The notes beneath the pieces were generated by a model. It did no database searches, was not told where the DNA came from, and was given only the letters and a program-made list of their open reading frames with translations. The translations under genes were made by a program, and so were the position numbers. Of a stretch of 64,000 nt of DNA, positions 40,991-49,981 are shown piece after piece (the first letter of the stretch is position 1; every line of letters begins with the position of its first letter). This DNA comes from Myxococcaceae bacterium (lineage in GTDB: Bacteria; Myxococcota_A; Polyangia; Polyangiales; Ga0077539), in the NCBI GenBank assembly GCA_004297725.1, contig SCUS01000193.1, positions 62,001 to 126,000 of the forward strand, written 5' to 3'.

Positions 40991-43015
40991 TCAGTTGATC
41001 TTCACCACGCCGCCGCGCACGACCACCTCCTGCTCGCCCAGCACCGTGATGGTCTGCGACGAGAGGGTGATCGAGTCGGGGGTCATGATGATGGTGCTGC
41101 CGCCGCACTCCAGCACGATGCGCCCGTCGGCGCGCACGTAGCAGGTCTCGTCGACCTGCGTGGTCATGCCGCGGGAGCCGTGCACGGTGATGTCCAGGTT
41201 GTCCTTCACCTCCAGCGAGTCGTTGGCGTTCACCTGGGTGGTGCGGTTCTTCTCGATGGTGTTCTTCTCGTTGGCCTTCACCGTCTTCGTGCGGTGCTTG
41301 CCGACCACCAGCGACTGGTTGTTGTCGACCTTGGTGCTCTGGTCGTGGAGCACCCACTCGTTGAGGTCCTTCTGGGCGCGGAGGTAGACCTCCTCCTGGT
41401 CGGCGAGGTCCTCGAAGCGCAGCTCGTTGTAGCCGTTGCCTCCGGGGGTGCTGCGCGTCTTGATCACGCTCTTGCTCTTCTCCCCGGGCAGCCCATACGG
41501 AACATGGTTCTCGCCGTTGTAGGCGCAGCCCGTCACCAGCGGCCGGTCGGGGTCTCCGTCGAGGAAGGTCACCACCACCTCCATCCCGATGCGGGGCGTG
41601 AAGACGAAGCCCCAGCTCGGCCCCGCCCAGTTCTGCGCCGCGCGCATCCAGCACGACGAGTGCTCGTCCTCCCTGCCCTGCCGGTCCCAGTGAAACTGCA
41701 CCTTGATGCGGCCGTGGAAATCCACGTGGATCTCCTCGCCCGGAGGCCCCACCACCTTCGCCGTCTGCGACCCGTGCACCAGCGGCCGGGGCGTCACCCT
41801 CGCCGGTCGAAACGGCACCGCCGCAGGGATGCACTCGAAGTGGTTCACGTAGCGCCTCGCGCTCTCGCGACCCTCGCGCCCCGACACGCCCGCCTCCCGC
41901 AGCACCCCGGCGAGGTGCTCGCTCGCGCGCACGTCCTCCGGGAGATCGCCCCAGGCCTGCACCAGGTGCTCGACGCGGGTGAGAAGGAAGCGCCCGTCGC
42001 CGTCCGAGCGGTGGTGCCCCGAGGCCTCGAAGACCGAGCCCGGCGCGAAGCCCGTGACGTTGCCCAGGCCCCGCCCGGTGCGCGTCGCGAGGTGCTCCGC
42101 CTCGTGGCGGATGCGCGCCTGTCGGGCGCCGTCGTGGGCCTCGTGGGTGTGCGACCCGGCGCTGTACTGGTGCATGTCGAGCCGCGAGGGATGGTCGTAG
42201 ACCGGGCGCGCTCCCTTCGCTCCGGGGTGCGACGCGGTGAGCGAGAGCATCGCCCGCGGCCTGGTGAAGTCGTAGTCGCGCACCGTGCGGCTGGTGGGCT
42301 CGAGGGCCGCGCAGAGGTCGAACCACTGCACGCTCTCTCCCCGCTTCACGTGGGCCGCCGCGTCGGTGACGCCGAAGGCACCGCCCTCCATCGGCGCGAC
42401 CTCGTCCCAGCGCGCGGCGTCCTCGGCGAGCACCAGGGTCTCTCCGCCTTCGCCGTCGTGGCGGAAGTAGAAGGGGATGCCCTCCTCCTGGAGGAGCCGG
42501 AGCACGAAGTCGAGGTCGCTCTCGTGGTGCTGCACGCAGTAGATGCGAGGCGGAAGCGCGTCGAGCGAGCCGGGGATCACCGCCGCCCCGTCGCCCTGAT
42601 AGACCCCCGCGGACTGGAGCACCTTGCGCACGATGGCGGAGACCGGGAGGTCCTGGAAGATGCGGGAGTCGACGCGCTGCGAGAGGGTCCAGAGCGCCGG
42701 GACGACGACGACGCGCACGTAGCGGTGCGTGGCGGTGGTGCCGAGGTCCTCCACGCGGCGCACGAGGCCCTGCACCTTGCGAGCGCGGTGCCCTCGTCGG
42801 ATCTCGACGATGGCGTTGGCCCCGAGCAGCCCGTCGGGCTCGGCGCCGGGCGTCGGCAGCGTGAGGACGAGCGAGCACTCGTAGGGCTCCGAGAGGGCCT
42901 CGCGGATGCGCGCGAAGGCGACCTGCCAGGGCTGCCCGTCGGCGCCCGCGAAGTCCAGCGAGACCTCCGGGAGAACCGCGTTGGAAAGCACGTCAAGAAC
43001 GTCCATCGGCGTCAC
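40991..43015 (-). CDS. vgrG: VgrG spike protein (TssI)
   Basis: This 674-residue T6SS spike trimer subunit contains the gp27-like part (about 1-380) with VDSRIFQDLPVSAIVRKVL and YCVQHHESDLDFVLRLLQEEG. The gp5 OB domain follows with GRIKVQFHWDRQG, SSCWMRAAQNWAG and PRIGMEVVVTFLDGDPDRP. The C-terminal beta-prism is repetitive. There is no C-terminal effector extension, which fits cargo loaded through PAAR. A GTG at 43015 or an ATG three codons later can start it. No tss core genes are in the window, so this is an orphan vgrG island. Confidence 0.95.
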   Translation of the reverse strand: MTPMDVLDVLSNAVLPEVSLDFAGADGQPWQVAFARIREALSEPYECSLVLTLPTPGAEPDGLLGANAIVEIRRGHRARKVQGLVRRVEDLGTTATHRYVRVVVVPALWTLSQRVDSRIFQDLPVSAIVRKVLQSAGVYQGDGAAVIPGSLDALPPRIYCVQHHESDLDFVLRLLQEEGIPFYFRHDGEGGETLVLAEDAARWDEVAPMEGGAFGVTDAAAHVKRGESVQWFDLCAALEPTSRTVRDYDFTRPRAMLSLTASHPGAKGARPVYDHPSRLDMHQYSAGSHTHEAHDGARQARIRHEAEHLATRTGRGLGNVTGFAPGSVFEASGHHRSDGDGRFLLTRVEHLVQAWGDLPEDVRASEHLAGVLREAGVSGREGRESARRYVNHFECIPAAVPFRPARVTPRPLVHGSQTAKVVGPPGEEIHVDFHGRIKVQFHWDRQGREDEHSSCWMRAAQNWAGPSWGFVFTPRIGMEVVVTFLDGDPDRPLVTGCAYNGENHVPYGLPGEKSKSVIKTRSTPGGNGYNELRFEDLADQEEVYLRAQKDLNEWVLHDQSTKVDNNQSLVVGKHRTKTVKANEKNTIEKNRTTQVNANDSLEVKDNLDITVHGSRGMTTQVDETCYVRADGRIVLECGGSTIIMTPDSITLSSQTITVLGEQEVVVRGGVVKIN

Positions 43016-43100
43016 AGCCCTCGAGTGGTGAGCCGCCCAGCGCGGCGACCGCGGATGGTATGCGAGTTGGAGCGGCGCGTCGCTGCGACGATGCGCCCCC

Positions 43101-45002
43101 TCAGCGACCCGCGAGCGCCCCGAGCGCGAAGGCCACCACGCCGACCACTGCCACCACGGCCAGCAGCCACCGCAGCGACGAGGGAGGCGCGGCAGGCGCG
43201 ATCGGAGCCTGCGGCGGCGGCGCCACGACCATCGGCGCGGGCGACGGCGGGGGCGCGATCCACGGGCCCGGCGGGGCCATCGTGGGCTGCCGAGGCGGCG
43301 CCACCCACTGGGGAGGCGGCGGCGGGGGCGGCGCGGCGGGGGCGGTGCCGTCGGCCCACGGATCGGACGGCGTCTCTCCCGGGAGCGAGTCGCGCTCGGC
43401 GGGCGCCACCACCCGGACGCGCGTCTCCTCGTGGCGCTCCGGGGCCCGCGGCGGCGCCTTGAGCACCAGCGATTGAAGCTTCACCCCGGCGACCAGCACG
43501 CCCTCCGCGGGCAGCGCCCCGAACACCTCCGGCGAGAGCATCAGCGCCCTGGTGGGATCTCTCTCGGGCGCGGGCGTCGCCCCCGCGGCGGGGCGTCGAG
43601 CGACGGTCTCCTGCGCGGCGAACTCCCCGCTGAACAGGTCGTTCGCAGGCACCAGCGGCTCCTCCTCGGAGGGCGGAGCGGCGGCCGCGAAGAGGTCGTC
43701 GTCGGGCAGCCGGAGGGCGTCGGTGACCTCCGGGGAGCGAGGGAGGGAGAGCGTGTCGGTGGTCTCGTCGAAGGCTTCGCCTCGCGCGATGTGGCGGAAG
43801 GCGAGGAGCGCGTCGACCGTGGTGGTCGCCGACGGAGACTCGAAGCTGCGCGGAGAGACCGCTCCCCCGGGCGGAGGATCGAGCACGACCGCGGTGTCCG
43901 TCGGCTCCGGGGCAGGCGCGGCGAAGAGGTCGGGCCTCGCGAGCCCGCTGTTGAACATCTTCTGCGTAGGGACCGACGCCCGGAGGTTCATCGGCGAAGG
44001 TCCGAGGTCGGCCATCAGCGCCGAGGGCAAGCGCATCATGGGCCTGGAGTGTCCGTCGTCGCGCTCTCGCTCCTTCGGCTCTGCGGGCTCGACGAAGCGG
44101 GGCGGCGGCGCGATCTCGGCGACCGGCTCCCAGCTCACGCGGCGCATCGCGGTGCGGAGCCGATCGGCGTCCGCGTGGCGCTCACGGGGGTCGAGCGAGA
44201 GGGCCTTCACCAGCTCGTCGTAGAGGGCCCCGGGGACGTCGGAGCGCATCGACGAGAGCAGCGAGCGCGCCCCGGCGGGGTGCTCCTCGACGAAGTGGGC
44301 CCAGCACCTCGGCTTCACCGGGAAGGCGAAGGGCACCAGCATCGACGCCAGCAGCACGCCCAGCGAGAACACGTCGCTCGCGGCGGAGACGGCCTCCGGG
44401 TCGCTGAGCTGCTCCGGGGCGCGCGGGTCGGACATCGCGCTGCCGGGCGACGGCGACCAGAGCACCCCCGGCAGGGTGGAGAGGGCGAAGTCCATCACGC
44501 AGACGTCCCAGCTCTCCGAGCCCGACGCGCGGGAGATCATCACGCTCTCCGGGGAGAGCAGCCCGTGGAGCACCGGGGCGCCCGCGAGCGCGCGCATCCG
44601 GTGGGCGACGGCGACGGCGGCGCAGACCCCGTCGAAGAGGGCGCGCACCTGGGAGAGCTCGGGCCAGCGGAGGGCGGCGTCGTGCTCGTCGATCCAGGCG
44701 CGGAGGCTCCTGCCCTCGACGGGCTCGATGACCAGGAAGGGCACGTCGCCGTCGAAGCCGTAGCCCTCGACCGGGACGATGGTGCTGTGACGGAGCGGCT
44801 CGAGCGAGCGCAGCGCCGCCTCGACGCGCTCCCGCTGATCGGCGGCGACGGGCGGCAGCCGCTTGAGCACGACGGGCGCGTCGCGGCGCTGGGTGTCGAG
44901 GGCGTCGACGCAGTCCCCGAGGCCCCAGCGATCGCGCTCGCGCACACGCTGGAATCGGTCGAGGCGAACCGGTGGCATCGGTGGAGCGGCCGACTGTTCC
45001 AC
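43101..45002 (-). CDS. Membrane-anchored pseudokinase (Ser/Thr kinase fold)
   Basis: This 633-residue protein has a GTG start or an ATG eight codons later. Residues about 12-290 are a protein-kinase fold: VVLKRL keeps the ATP-site Lys (47). The catalytic loop reads HGLLSPES (146-153) instead of HRDLKPEN, so the catalytic Asp is lost, and DFG reads DFA (171-173). Phosphotransfer is therefore unlikely and this is probably a pseudokinase. A disordered Pro/Asp-rich region to about 600 and a C-terminal membrane helix (LLAVVAVVGVVAFALGALAG) follow. The gene lies directly upstream of vgrG. T6SS assembly in other bacteria is controlled by PpkA kinases, so a regulatory scaffold role is inferred. Confidence 0.85.
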   Translation of the reverse strand: MEQSAAPPMPPVRLDRFQRVRERDRWGLGDCVDALDTQRRDAPVVLKRLPPVAADQRERVEAALRSLEPLRHSTIVPVEGYGFDGDVPFLVIEPVEGRSLRAWIDEHDAALRWPELSQVRALFDGVCAAVAVAHRMRALAGAPVLHGLLSPESVMISRASGSESWDVCVMDFALSTLPGVLWSPSPGSAMSDPRAPEQLSDPEAVSAASDVFSLGVLLASMLVPFAFPVKPRCWAHFVEEHPAGARSLLSSMRSDVPGALYDELVKALSLDPRERHADADRLRTAMRRVSWEPVAEIAPPPRFVEPAEPKERERDDGHSRPMMRLPSALMADLGPSPMNLRASVPTQKMFNSGLARPDLFAAPAPEPTDTAVVLDPPPGGAVSPRSFESPSATTTVDALLAFRHIARGEAFDETTDTLSLPRSPEVTDALRLPDDDLFAAAAPPSEEEPLVPANDLFSGEFAAQETVARRPAAGATPAPERDPTRALMLSPEVFGALPAEGVLVAGVKLQSLVLKAPPRAPERHEETRVRVVAPAERDSLPGETPSDPWADGTAPAAPPPPPPPQWVAPPRQPTMAPPGPWIAPPPSPAPMVVAPPPQAPIAPAAPPSSLRWLLAVVAVVGVVAFALGALAGR

Positions 45003-45061
45003 GGATGCGGCGGGGGGCGCAATCGCGCGCGGCCCTTCGCCCCTCTCCTCCCGCGGTCAGC

Positions 45062-46072
45062 TCACTGAACCGTCGTGCGGACCCCGGCGCAGCCCCAGGA
45101 CTCCATGGTGAGCCGCAGGTCCCACGCGCCCGAGAGGTTGATGTTGCCGTGCTGGCTGCGAATCTCCCAGGTGCGGCCGTTGGTGAGGTTGAGCAGCGCG
45201 CCCGCGGAGATGGTCTGCTGCACGTCGAGCACCTGCGTGTCGGAGATGCCGCTGAGGGAGCTCCCGATGATGGTCCCGAGCACCGCCACGGTGCCGAACA
45301 CCCAGCCGTAGCCGTCGGCGTGCTGAGAGACCATCGCCGCGCGCCCGGCGATCTCCATCAGCGCCCGCTGCGCCGCCCCGGCGTTGGCGGTGAGGAAGCA
45401 CGAGTAGCTGATCGTGATGTTGGAGATGCTGCGGTAGAGGTCGCTCTGCCCCCAGGCGACGCTCTGCCCGAGCGGGAGGTTGATGCGCGTGGTGCTCTGG
45501 TTGCCGGCGACCTCGCGAGGGGTCGTGAGCAGCAGCTCCGAGTGGCGGCCGTCCTCCGCGCTGATGACGCAGTAGAGGTTGCGGGGGATGTCGAACCACC
45601 CTCGGCGGATGGAGATCTCCTTCACCCGGAAGCGGAGCTGCGGGTCGGCGCAGGTGGTGGCGCCGGGGGTCATGCCGAGCTCGGTGCCGCACGCGTAGTT
45701 GGTGCGCTGCTCACCCGACGCCGTGGTGTTGTTGCACACGGGCAGCGCGGTGGAGGTCGTCGGTATCGCGAGCGCCCCGGTGCAGCTCGGCGCCATGTCG
45801 CAGGTGGGGCAGCGGTTGCAGTCGAGGGGACAGCTCATGCAGTCCTCCATCGGCCGGGCGCACACCCCGTCGCCGCAGCGCGCTGGCGGAGGCGGCACGT
45901 CCGGCGCGTCGGGGGCGCCCGCGTCGAAGCCCGCATCGGGGCCCCCGGCGTCGACCGCGTCGTCGGCCACCGCGGCGTCGATGGTCTCGACGACGGCTCC
46001 GTCCGACCCGGCGCAGCCCGCGAGGAGCGCGGCCGCCAACATCCCGTGACTCCAGCGGTGCTTCACGCTCAT
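45062..46072 (-). CDS. Lipoprotein with Cys-rich module
   Basis: This 336-residue predicted lipoprotein (lipobox LAGC) has an Asp/Ala/Pro-rich linker and then CGDGVCARPMEDCMSCPLDC, a Cys-spaced module like the CGDGxC units of bacterial surface proteins. The remaining 220 residues form a soluble domain with FRVKEISIRRGWFD and a segment of hydrophobic helix (VFGTVAVLGTIIGSSL). No family recognised. The minus-strand order places it upstream of the pseudokinase with a 59-base gap, so weak linkage to the vgrG island is possible. Confidence 0.75.
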   Translation of the reverse strand: MSVKHRWSHGMLAAALLAGCAGSDGAVVETIDAAVADDAVDAGGPDAGFDAGAPDAPDVPPPPARCGDGVCARPMEDCMSCPLDCNRCPTCDMAPSCTGALAIPTTSTALPVCNNTTASGEQRTNYACGTELGMTPGATTCADPQLRFRVKEISIRRGWFDIPRNLYCVISAEDGRHSELLLTTPREVAGNQSTTRINLPLGQSVAWGQSDLYRSISNITISYSCFLTANAGAAQRALMEIAGRAAMVSQHADGYGWVFGTVAVLGTIIGSSLSGISDTQVLDVQQTISAGALLNLTNGRTWEIRSQHGNINLSGAWDLRLTMESWGCAGVRTTVQ

Positions 46073-46116
46073 CGGGGGGCGATGGTGGGCGCATCCCCGC
46101 CCCGCGAGCAAGGGCC

Positions 46117-47163
46117 TTACCGCTCGGGCGCAGGCGCGAAGGAGGAGAGCACGTCGCGGCAGACCTGCGGTCGCGCGGCGATGTCGTCGGCCGGGCCCGC
46201 ACAGTTGAGCGTGAAGAAGGCCCCGGCCCCCGCGGGGATCACCCACTGGATGAGCGTCGTCGGGGTGGTGCGCACCGCCGCTCGGGTCGAGTCGACGAGC
46301 ACCCCCACGCGGCGCCCGTGCTGGTAGGGCTGCTGGCGCACGATGGTGTTGGCGGGGTCTCCGGTGATGCCTCGCACCGCCCCCTGGAGGGCCTGCTGCG
46401 CCGGAATCTGGAGGTCGTTGATGAAGTGCAGCACCACGGCGTGGTGCTCGCCCTCGTCCGAGGCGCCGAGCGCGTCGCCCTGCGGGGCGGACATCCCCGA
46501 GAGCGGCGCCCACCCTTCGGGGATCTGCACGTAGCGGCCCTGCCCCCCGAACCAGCGGGTGCCCGACGGGGCGCGGCCGGGCGGGGTCGCGCGGGCGTTG
46601 GGGCCCATCCAGAGGGACTCGATCACCGTGCGGCAGAAGCCCTCGACGGACTCGTCTCGCTCTCCGCCGCAGGTCACGATCACCCCGGCGTTGCCCTCGA
46701 TGAACACCCCCAGGAAGGTCGGCATCTGCTGCACGCTCGAGGGGAAGCGCACCTCCACCTCCGCGGCCTGCGCCCCGAGGTGGGAGAAGCGACGCGTCGT
46801 CGCGGCGGCCTCGCGCTGGCGGTAGACCTCGGGCAGCGAGTCGACCAGCTCGTCGAAGGTCTCCGAGCCCCGCACCACCTGCACCGAGAACGCGCGGCGC
46901 TGCGGGTGCGACGGAGGGAGCGGCGAGGTCCACATCGGGGCGCCGTGCTCGTCGGCCCCATCGGTCCAGGTCGCGGGGATGGCGGCGGACCACCCCGTCC
47001 CTCGCACGCGTCGGGTGTCCGGCGGGTCGGCCGCGGGCTGCGGCGCCGCGGCGGCCATCGTCGCGCTGGCGACCGGCGTCTCGGCCACGGTGCGGGCAGG
47101 GCCCGCCGCGCAGCCGCACAGGGGAAGGGCCGCGAGGAGAAGGAGCCGGGTCGCGCTGTTCAT
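46117..47163 (-). CDS. Lipoprotein with two DUF1795-like repeats
   Basis: This 348-residue predicted lipoprotein has a signal peptide ending LCGC. Two half-length units follow (about 50-190 and 195-345). Each starts with a GW or IP-x-x-W strand pattern (GWSAAIPATW, YVQIPEGW) and ends with a Cys followed by a helix (FCRTVIESLW, VCRDVLSSF), like DcrB/DUF1795-type domains. Ligand unknown. A TATCGT hexamer lies ten bases before its ATG. Its stop is 44 bases from the start of the Cys-rich lipoprotein downstream. Confidence 0.75.
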   Translation of the reverse strand: MNSATRLLLLAALPLCGCAAGPARTVAETPVASATMAAAAPQPAADPPDTRRVRGTGWSAAIPATWTDGADEHGAPMWTSPLPPSHPQRRAFSVQVVRGSETFDELVDSLPEVYRQREAAATTRRFSHLGAQAAEVEVRFPSSVQQMPTFLGVFIEGNAGVIVTCGGERDESVEGFCRTVIESLWMGPNARATPPGRAPSGTRWFGGQGRYVQIPEGWAPLSGMSAPQGDALGASDEGEHHAVVLHFINDLQIPAQQALQGAVRGITGDPANTIVRQQPYQHGRRVGVLVDSTRAAVRTTPTTLIQWVIPAGAGAFFTLNCAGPADDIAARPQVCRDVLSSFAPAPER

Positions 47164-47173
47164 GGAGGCGCGG

Positions 47174-47179
47174 ACGATA
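47174..47179 (-). promoter_or_regulatory. -10-like hexamer TATCGT, 10 nt before start codon
   Basis: On the minus strand TATCGT precedes the ATG at 47163 by ten bases, in the 56-base gap before the CorA-like gene stop. Confidence 0.4.
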
Positions 47180-47219
47180 CACCAGCGGATAAGTCCAGCG
47201 CCGCGCCCGCGGAGTCGTT

Positions 47220-47945
47220 TCACTTCTTCTCGAGCGAGCTGCGGATCGCGAAGCCCGACGCGAAGGCCAGCACCAGCACCAGCCAGAACACCACCGGCGG
47301 CGCCTGCTCCATCCCGGTGCGGAGGTTCATCCCCAGGATCGATCCGATCGCGGTCACCGGGAAGAACAGCGCCGCCAGGAGGTTGAGCCGGTGCTGCGCC
47401 TCGACCGCCCGCTGCCCGTTGGCGGCCTGGGCCTCGGCGTTGCGAGCGACGGTGTACTCCAGCGCGTTGCGGGCGTCGCCCACCAGCAGCTCGGCGGTGC
47501 GCTCCAGGTCTCCGGCGGAGTCTCGCATCGCGATGACCTCCCGGTCGTCGACGCCCTCGCGGGCTTCCTGCAGCGCCTTGTGCAGGTGCCGCACGACGCG
47601 CTGCAGCGGCGTCGCGGCGTTGAGCACCGTGAAGTAGTCCTGCGCCGACCTGCCCGAGTCGACCCTCGCGTCGAGCTGGTGGAGCGCCTGCTGCAGCGAC
47701 TCCAGGTGGCGCTTGAGCACCGGCAGCCCGTTGGACTGCCCCGCCCCGGAGGCCCTCCATGAGCCGTCGGGCGCCCTCCAGAAGAGCTTCGCCGCGCGGG
47801 AGGAGTCGTCCTCCTTCGGCAGCTCGTGGACGATGAGCAGCAGGTGCCCCTCCTCGACGATGGCCCGCTGCCGCCCGGCCTGCACCCCCACCCGCTGACG
47901 GATGCGAGCCGGAACCTGCCACGCATCCGGAATCACCTGTGCCAT
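47220..47945 (-). CDS. CorA-like divalent-cation channel protein
   Basis: This 241-residue protein has a helical cytoplasmic region and two C-terminal membrane helices. The first ends in SILGMNL, which contains the GMN signature at the pore mouth of CorA channels, and the second is VVFWLVLVLAFASGFAI. CorA members carry Mg2+, Co2+ or Zn2+. The N-terminal regulatory domain is shorter than in standard CorA (about 240 versus 310 residues), so it may belong to the short ZntB/CorA-II type. It has the GATCTACACTCGCGCC promoter-like element before its ATG. Confidence 0.85.
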   Translation of the reverse strand: MAQVIPDAWQVPARIRQRVGVQAGRQRAIVEEGHLLLIVHELPKEDDSSRAAKLFWRAPDGSWRASGAGQSNGLPVLKRHLESLQQALHQLDARVDSGRSAQDYFTVLNAATPLQRVVRHLHKALQEAREGVDDREVIAMRDSAGDLERTAELLVGDARNALEYTVARNAEAQAANGQRAVEAQHRLNLLAALFFPVTAIGSILGMNLRTGMEQAPPVVFWLVLVLAFASGFAIRSSLEKK

Positions 47946-47953
47946 GGGGCGCG

Positions 47954-47959
47954 AGTGTA
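47954..47959 (-). promoter_or_regulatory. -10-like hexamer TACACT, 8 nt before start codon
   Basis: On the minus strand GATCTACACTCGCGCC lies directly before the ATG at 47945. The same 16 bases occur in front of the lipoprotein gene at 4889. Confidence 0.5.
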
Positions 47960-48005
47960 GATCAGTTGCCGCGCCCGCGACGAAGCGCCCCGCCCGCCCG
48001 GCGGT

Positions 48006-49892
48006 CTACGGAGGCAGCACCGCCACCTCCAGCGTGTAGCGCCCCGCCTGGGTGGCGCCGCAGCCGGCGGCGTAGATCCAGTAGGTGCCCGGGTCGAGCA
48101 CCCCCTCGACCTGCGAGTTGGTGCTGTACCAGTCGTCGTTGCAGATCGCCCCGAAGCTGCGGCCCGGGCAGGTCATCCCGCCGCTCAGCGAGAGCAGCGT
48201 GTCGAAGTCGGCGCTGCGCTCGATGGCCACCACGCGCCGCCGCGCGGTGAGGTCGAGGCGGTAGAGGGCTCCTCTCGCTCCCGCGCAGCCCGACATGGTC
48301 GTCGCGCAGGGGGGCGTCGCCACGGCCGTGGCGTCCGCGGTGCTGCCAGCGAACACCCCGCCCTCCGGGGGGATGCGGGTCACGGCGTCGCAGCGCAGGT
48401 TGCCGCTCACCTCGGTGGTCGTCGGCGTGGGCACCCGATACCACCGGGCCGAGAGCTCACCCCCAGAGGAGTTGGTCGCCCCCTGGACGATGAGTCGACG
48501 TCCCGCGGCGATGCGCGGCAGCCGGGTCCAGACCGAGCGCGCCGAGCGGTCGACGGGCCCCACGCACCCGAAGCCGGGGTCTCCCTCGCAGGCGTCGCGC
48601 ACCTGCAGCGCCGCGTCGCCGCGCATCGCCGAGGTGGCCACGTTGACCAGCAGGTCGCCATCGCCCGCCGGGGCGGTGAGGCTCCAGAAGGCGCTCGCCC
48701 GCTGGCGGGGGAGGCACGAGAGCGTGGGGCCCGCGGTGAGCACGTCGATGTCCACGGCGCTCGCGGCCGCCTCGGCGGCGACGGGAACCCCCGGGCAGCG
48801 GGAGCTGGGCCCCGGGAGCGTCGGGGCGGAGGTGGTGACGCGCGCGGTGAGCACGTGCGTGGGGCGCACGTCGAAGTGGTGCTCGACGGTGAAGTAGTAG
48901 GTCCCGGGGCGCTGGTTGCGCAGCGTGCGGCTGGCGGGCAGGCCGGTGTCGCAGCCGGGGACGGCCTGGGAGGTCGATCCGCAGACGGACGAGACCTCGA
49001 TGAAGAGGTCTTCGGATGAGCTTCCCCCGACCTCGATCTGGACGTCGCGGGCCTCGGTGAGGGTGTAGCTGAACACCGCGTCGGCCCAGCCGAGGGCGCG
49101 GGTCGAGAAGTACCCGCAGGTGGTGCCGTAGTCCGAGTAGGTGGCGAAGCCGCGGGTATCGAGCGTCGTCGGCGGGCCGTCGGGGGTCACCGCCACGCCG
49201 GGGCAGAGGTCGCCGGGGAGGCGGGGGCGCGCCGGGACGACCTGCGTCTGGAGGCGCACGTCGAGGCCTCGCGCGGTGGCCACGGTGAGGGTGTACCGCC
49301 CCGGAGGGAGCGAGCTCGCGCGGGCGGTGGCGATGGCCCCGATGGCGTTGCTGCCGTTGACGCAGAGGATCTCCTGGCGCACGTCGCCGCAGCCCTCGGC
49401 GGGGTGCAGCGCCACCACGACGGCGTCGCTGCTGCCCGGCGCCGCGGCGATGTTCACGTCGCTGGTCTGGGTGAGCACCAGCGGGAGCACGGCGTCGGGC
49501 CCCGCGGAGGTCATGGCCCCGGCGCAGCTCGGCGCGTGGTCCTGGCCGAAGCCCGCGAAGGAGACCACGCGCTCGACGCCGTCGGAGAGGTCGCCGCAGG
49601 GCCCAGGGGGCATCGCGAGGCAGCGGTCCGTCGCCCGGTTGGGGCAGGTCGGGTCGACGTCGTCGGGCGGAAGGTCGCGGGGCACGGGAACGTCCGCGGG
49701 CGCATCGATCGCGGGCGCGTCGGGGGCCACGACATCGGGCGCGTCGCTGACGTCGCTGACGTCGCTGACGTCGCTGACGTCGCTGACGTCGCGCGCCGAG
49801 GCGTCGGAGGTCGGAGCGGCGGTGATCTCCGAGGCGCAGCCGACGGCGGCGATCGCGGCGCTCAGCGCGAGGAGGGTCCAGCGGGCGTTCAT
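48006..49892 (-). CDS. Large lipoprotein with PPC-like repeats
   Basis: This 628-residue predicted lipoprotein (lipobox VGC) has a linker of DVSDVSDVSD repeats and Pro/Asp-rich sequence to about residue 80. Four or more beta units of about 120 residues follow, each ending like a PPC domain: PGRYTLTVATA, PGTYYFTVEHH, GRRLIVQGA and PGTYWIYAAG. Cysteine pairs recur between units. PPC domains occur in secreted enzymes and adhesins; no catalytic site is visible. It is probably a surface-binding protein. The 9-bp repeats encoding DVS are nearly identical, which indicates slippage. Confidence 0.8.
   Translation of the reverse strand: MNARWTLLALSAAIAAVGCASEITAAPTSDASARDVSDVSDVSDVSDVSDAPDVVAPDAPAIDAPADVPVPRDLPPDDVDPTCPNRATDRCLAMPPGPCGDLSDGVERVVSFAGFGQDHAPSCAGAMTSAGPDAVLPLVLTQTSDVNIAAAPGSSDAVVVALHPAEGCGDVRQEILCVNGSNAIGAIATARASSLPPGRYTLTVATARGLDVRLQTQVVPARPRLPGDLCPGVAVTPDGPPTTLDTRGFATYSDYGTTCGYFSTRALGWADAVFSYTLTEARDVQIEVGGSSSEDLFIEVSSVCGSTSQAVPGCDTGLPASRTLRNQRPGTYYFTVEHHFDVRPTHVLTARVTTSAPTLPGPSSRCPGVPVAAEAAASAVDIDVLTAGPTLSCLPRQRASAFWSLTAPAGDGDLLVNVATSAMRGDAALQVRDACEGDPGFGCVGPVDRSARSVWTRLPRIAAGRRLIVQGATNSSGGELSARWYRVPTPTTTEVSGNLRCDAVTRIPPEGGVFAGSTADATAVATPPCATTMSGCAGARGALYRLDLTARRRVVAIERSADFDTLLSLSGGMTCPGRSFGAICNDDWYSTNSQVEGVLDPGTYWIYAAGCGATQAGRYTLEVAVLPP
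49745..49793 (-). repeat. 9-bp tandem repeats encoding Asp-Val-Ser
   Basis: Five tandem copies of GCTGACGTC-type units sit in the linker of the lipoprotein. The perfect DNA identity indicates recent copy-number change. Confidence 0.9.
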
Positions 49893-49981
49893 GGGTGCTT
49901 GGGGGCTCATACCGCAAGGAGCGCTTCGGGTGGGAGCGCTGGGAGGGGAGACGGCATCGCCCTTGCTGCCCATCAACCCCG

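Noticed and set aside
41180..43462. 760-codon frame on the plus strand across vgrG
   Set aside because: It is antisense to a clear VgrG with full family motifs, and the translation has no recognisable domain.
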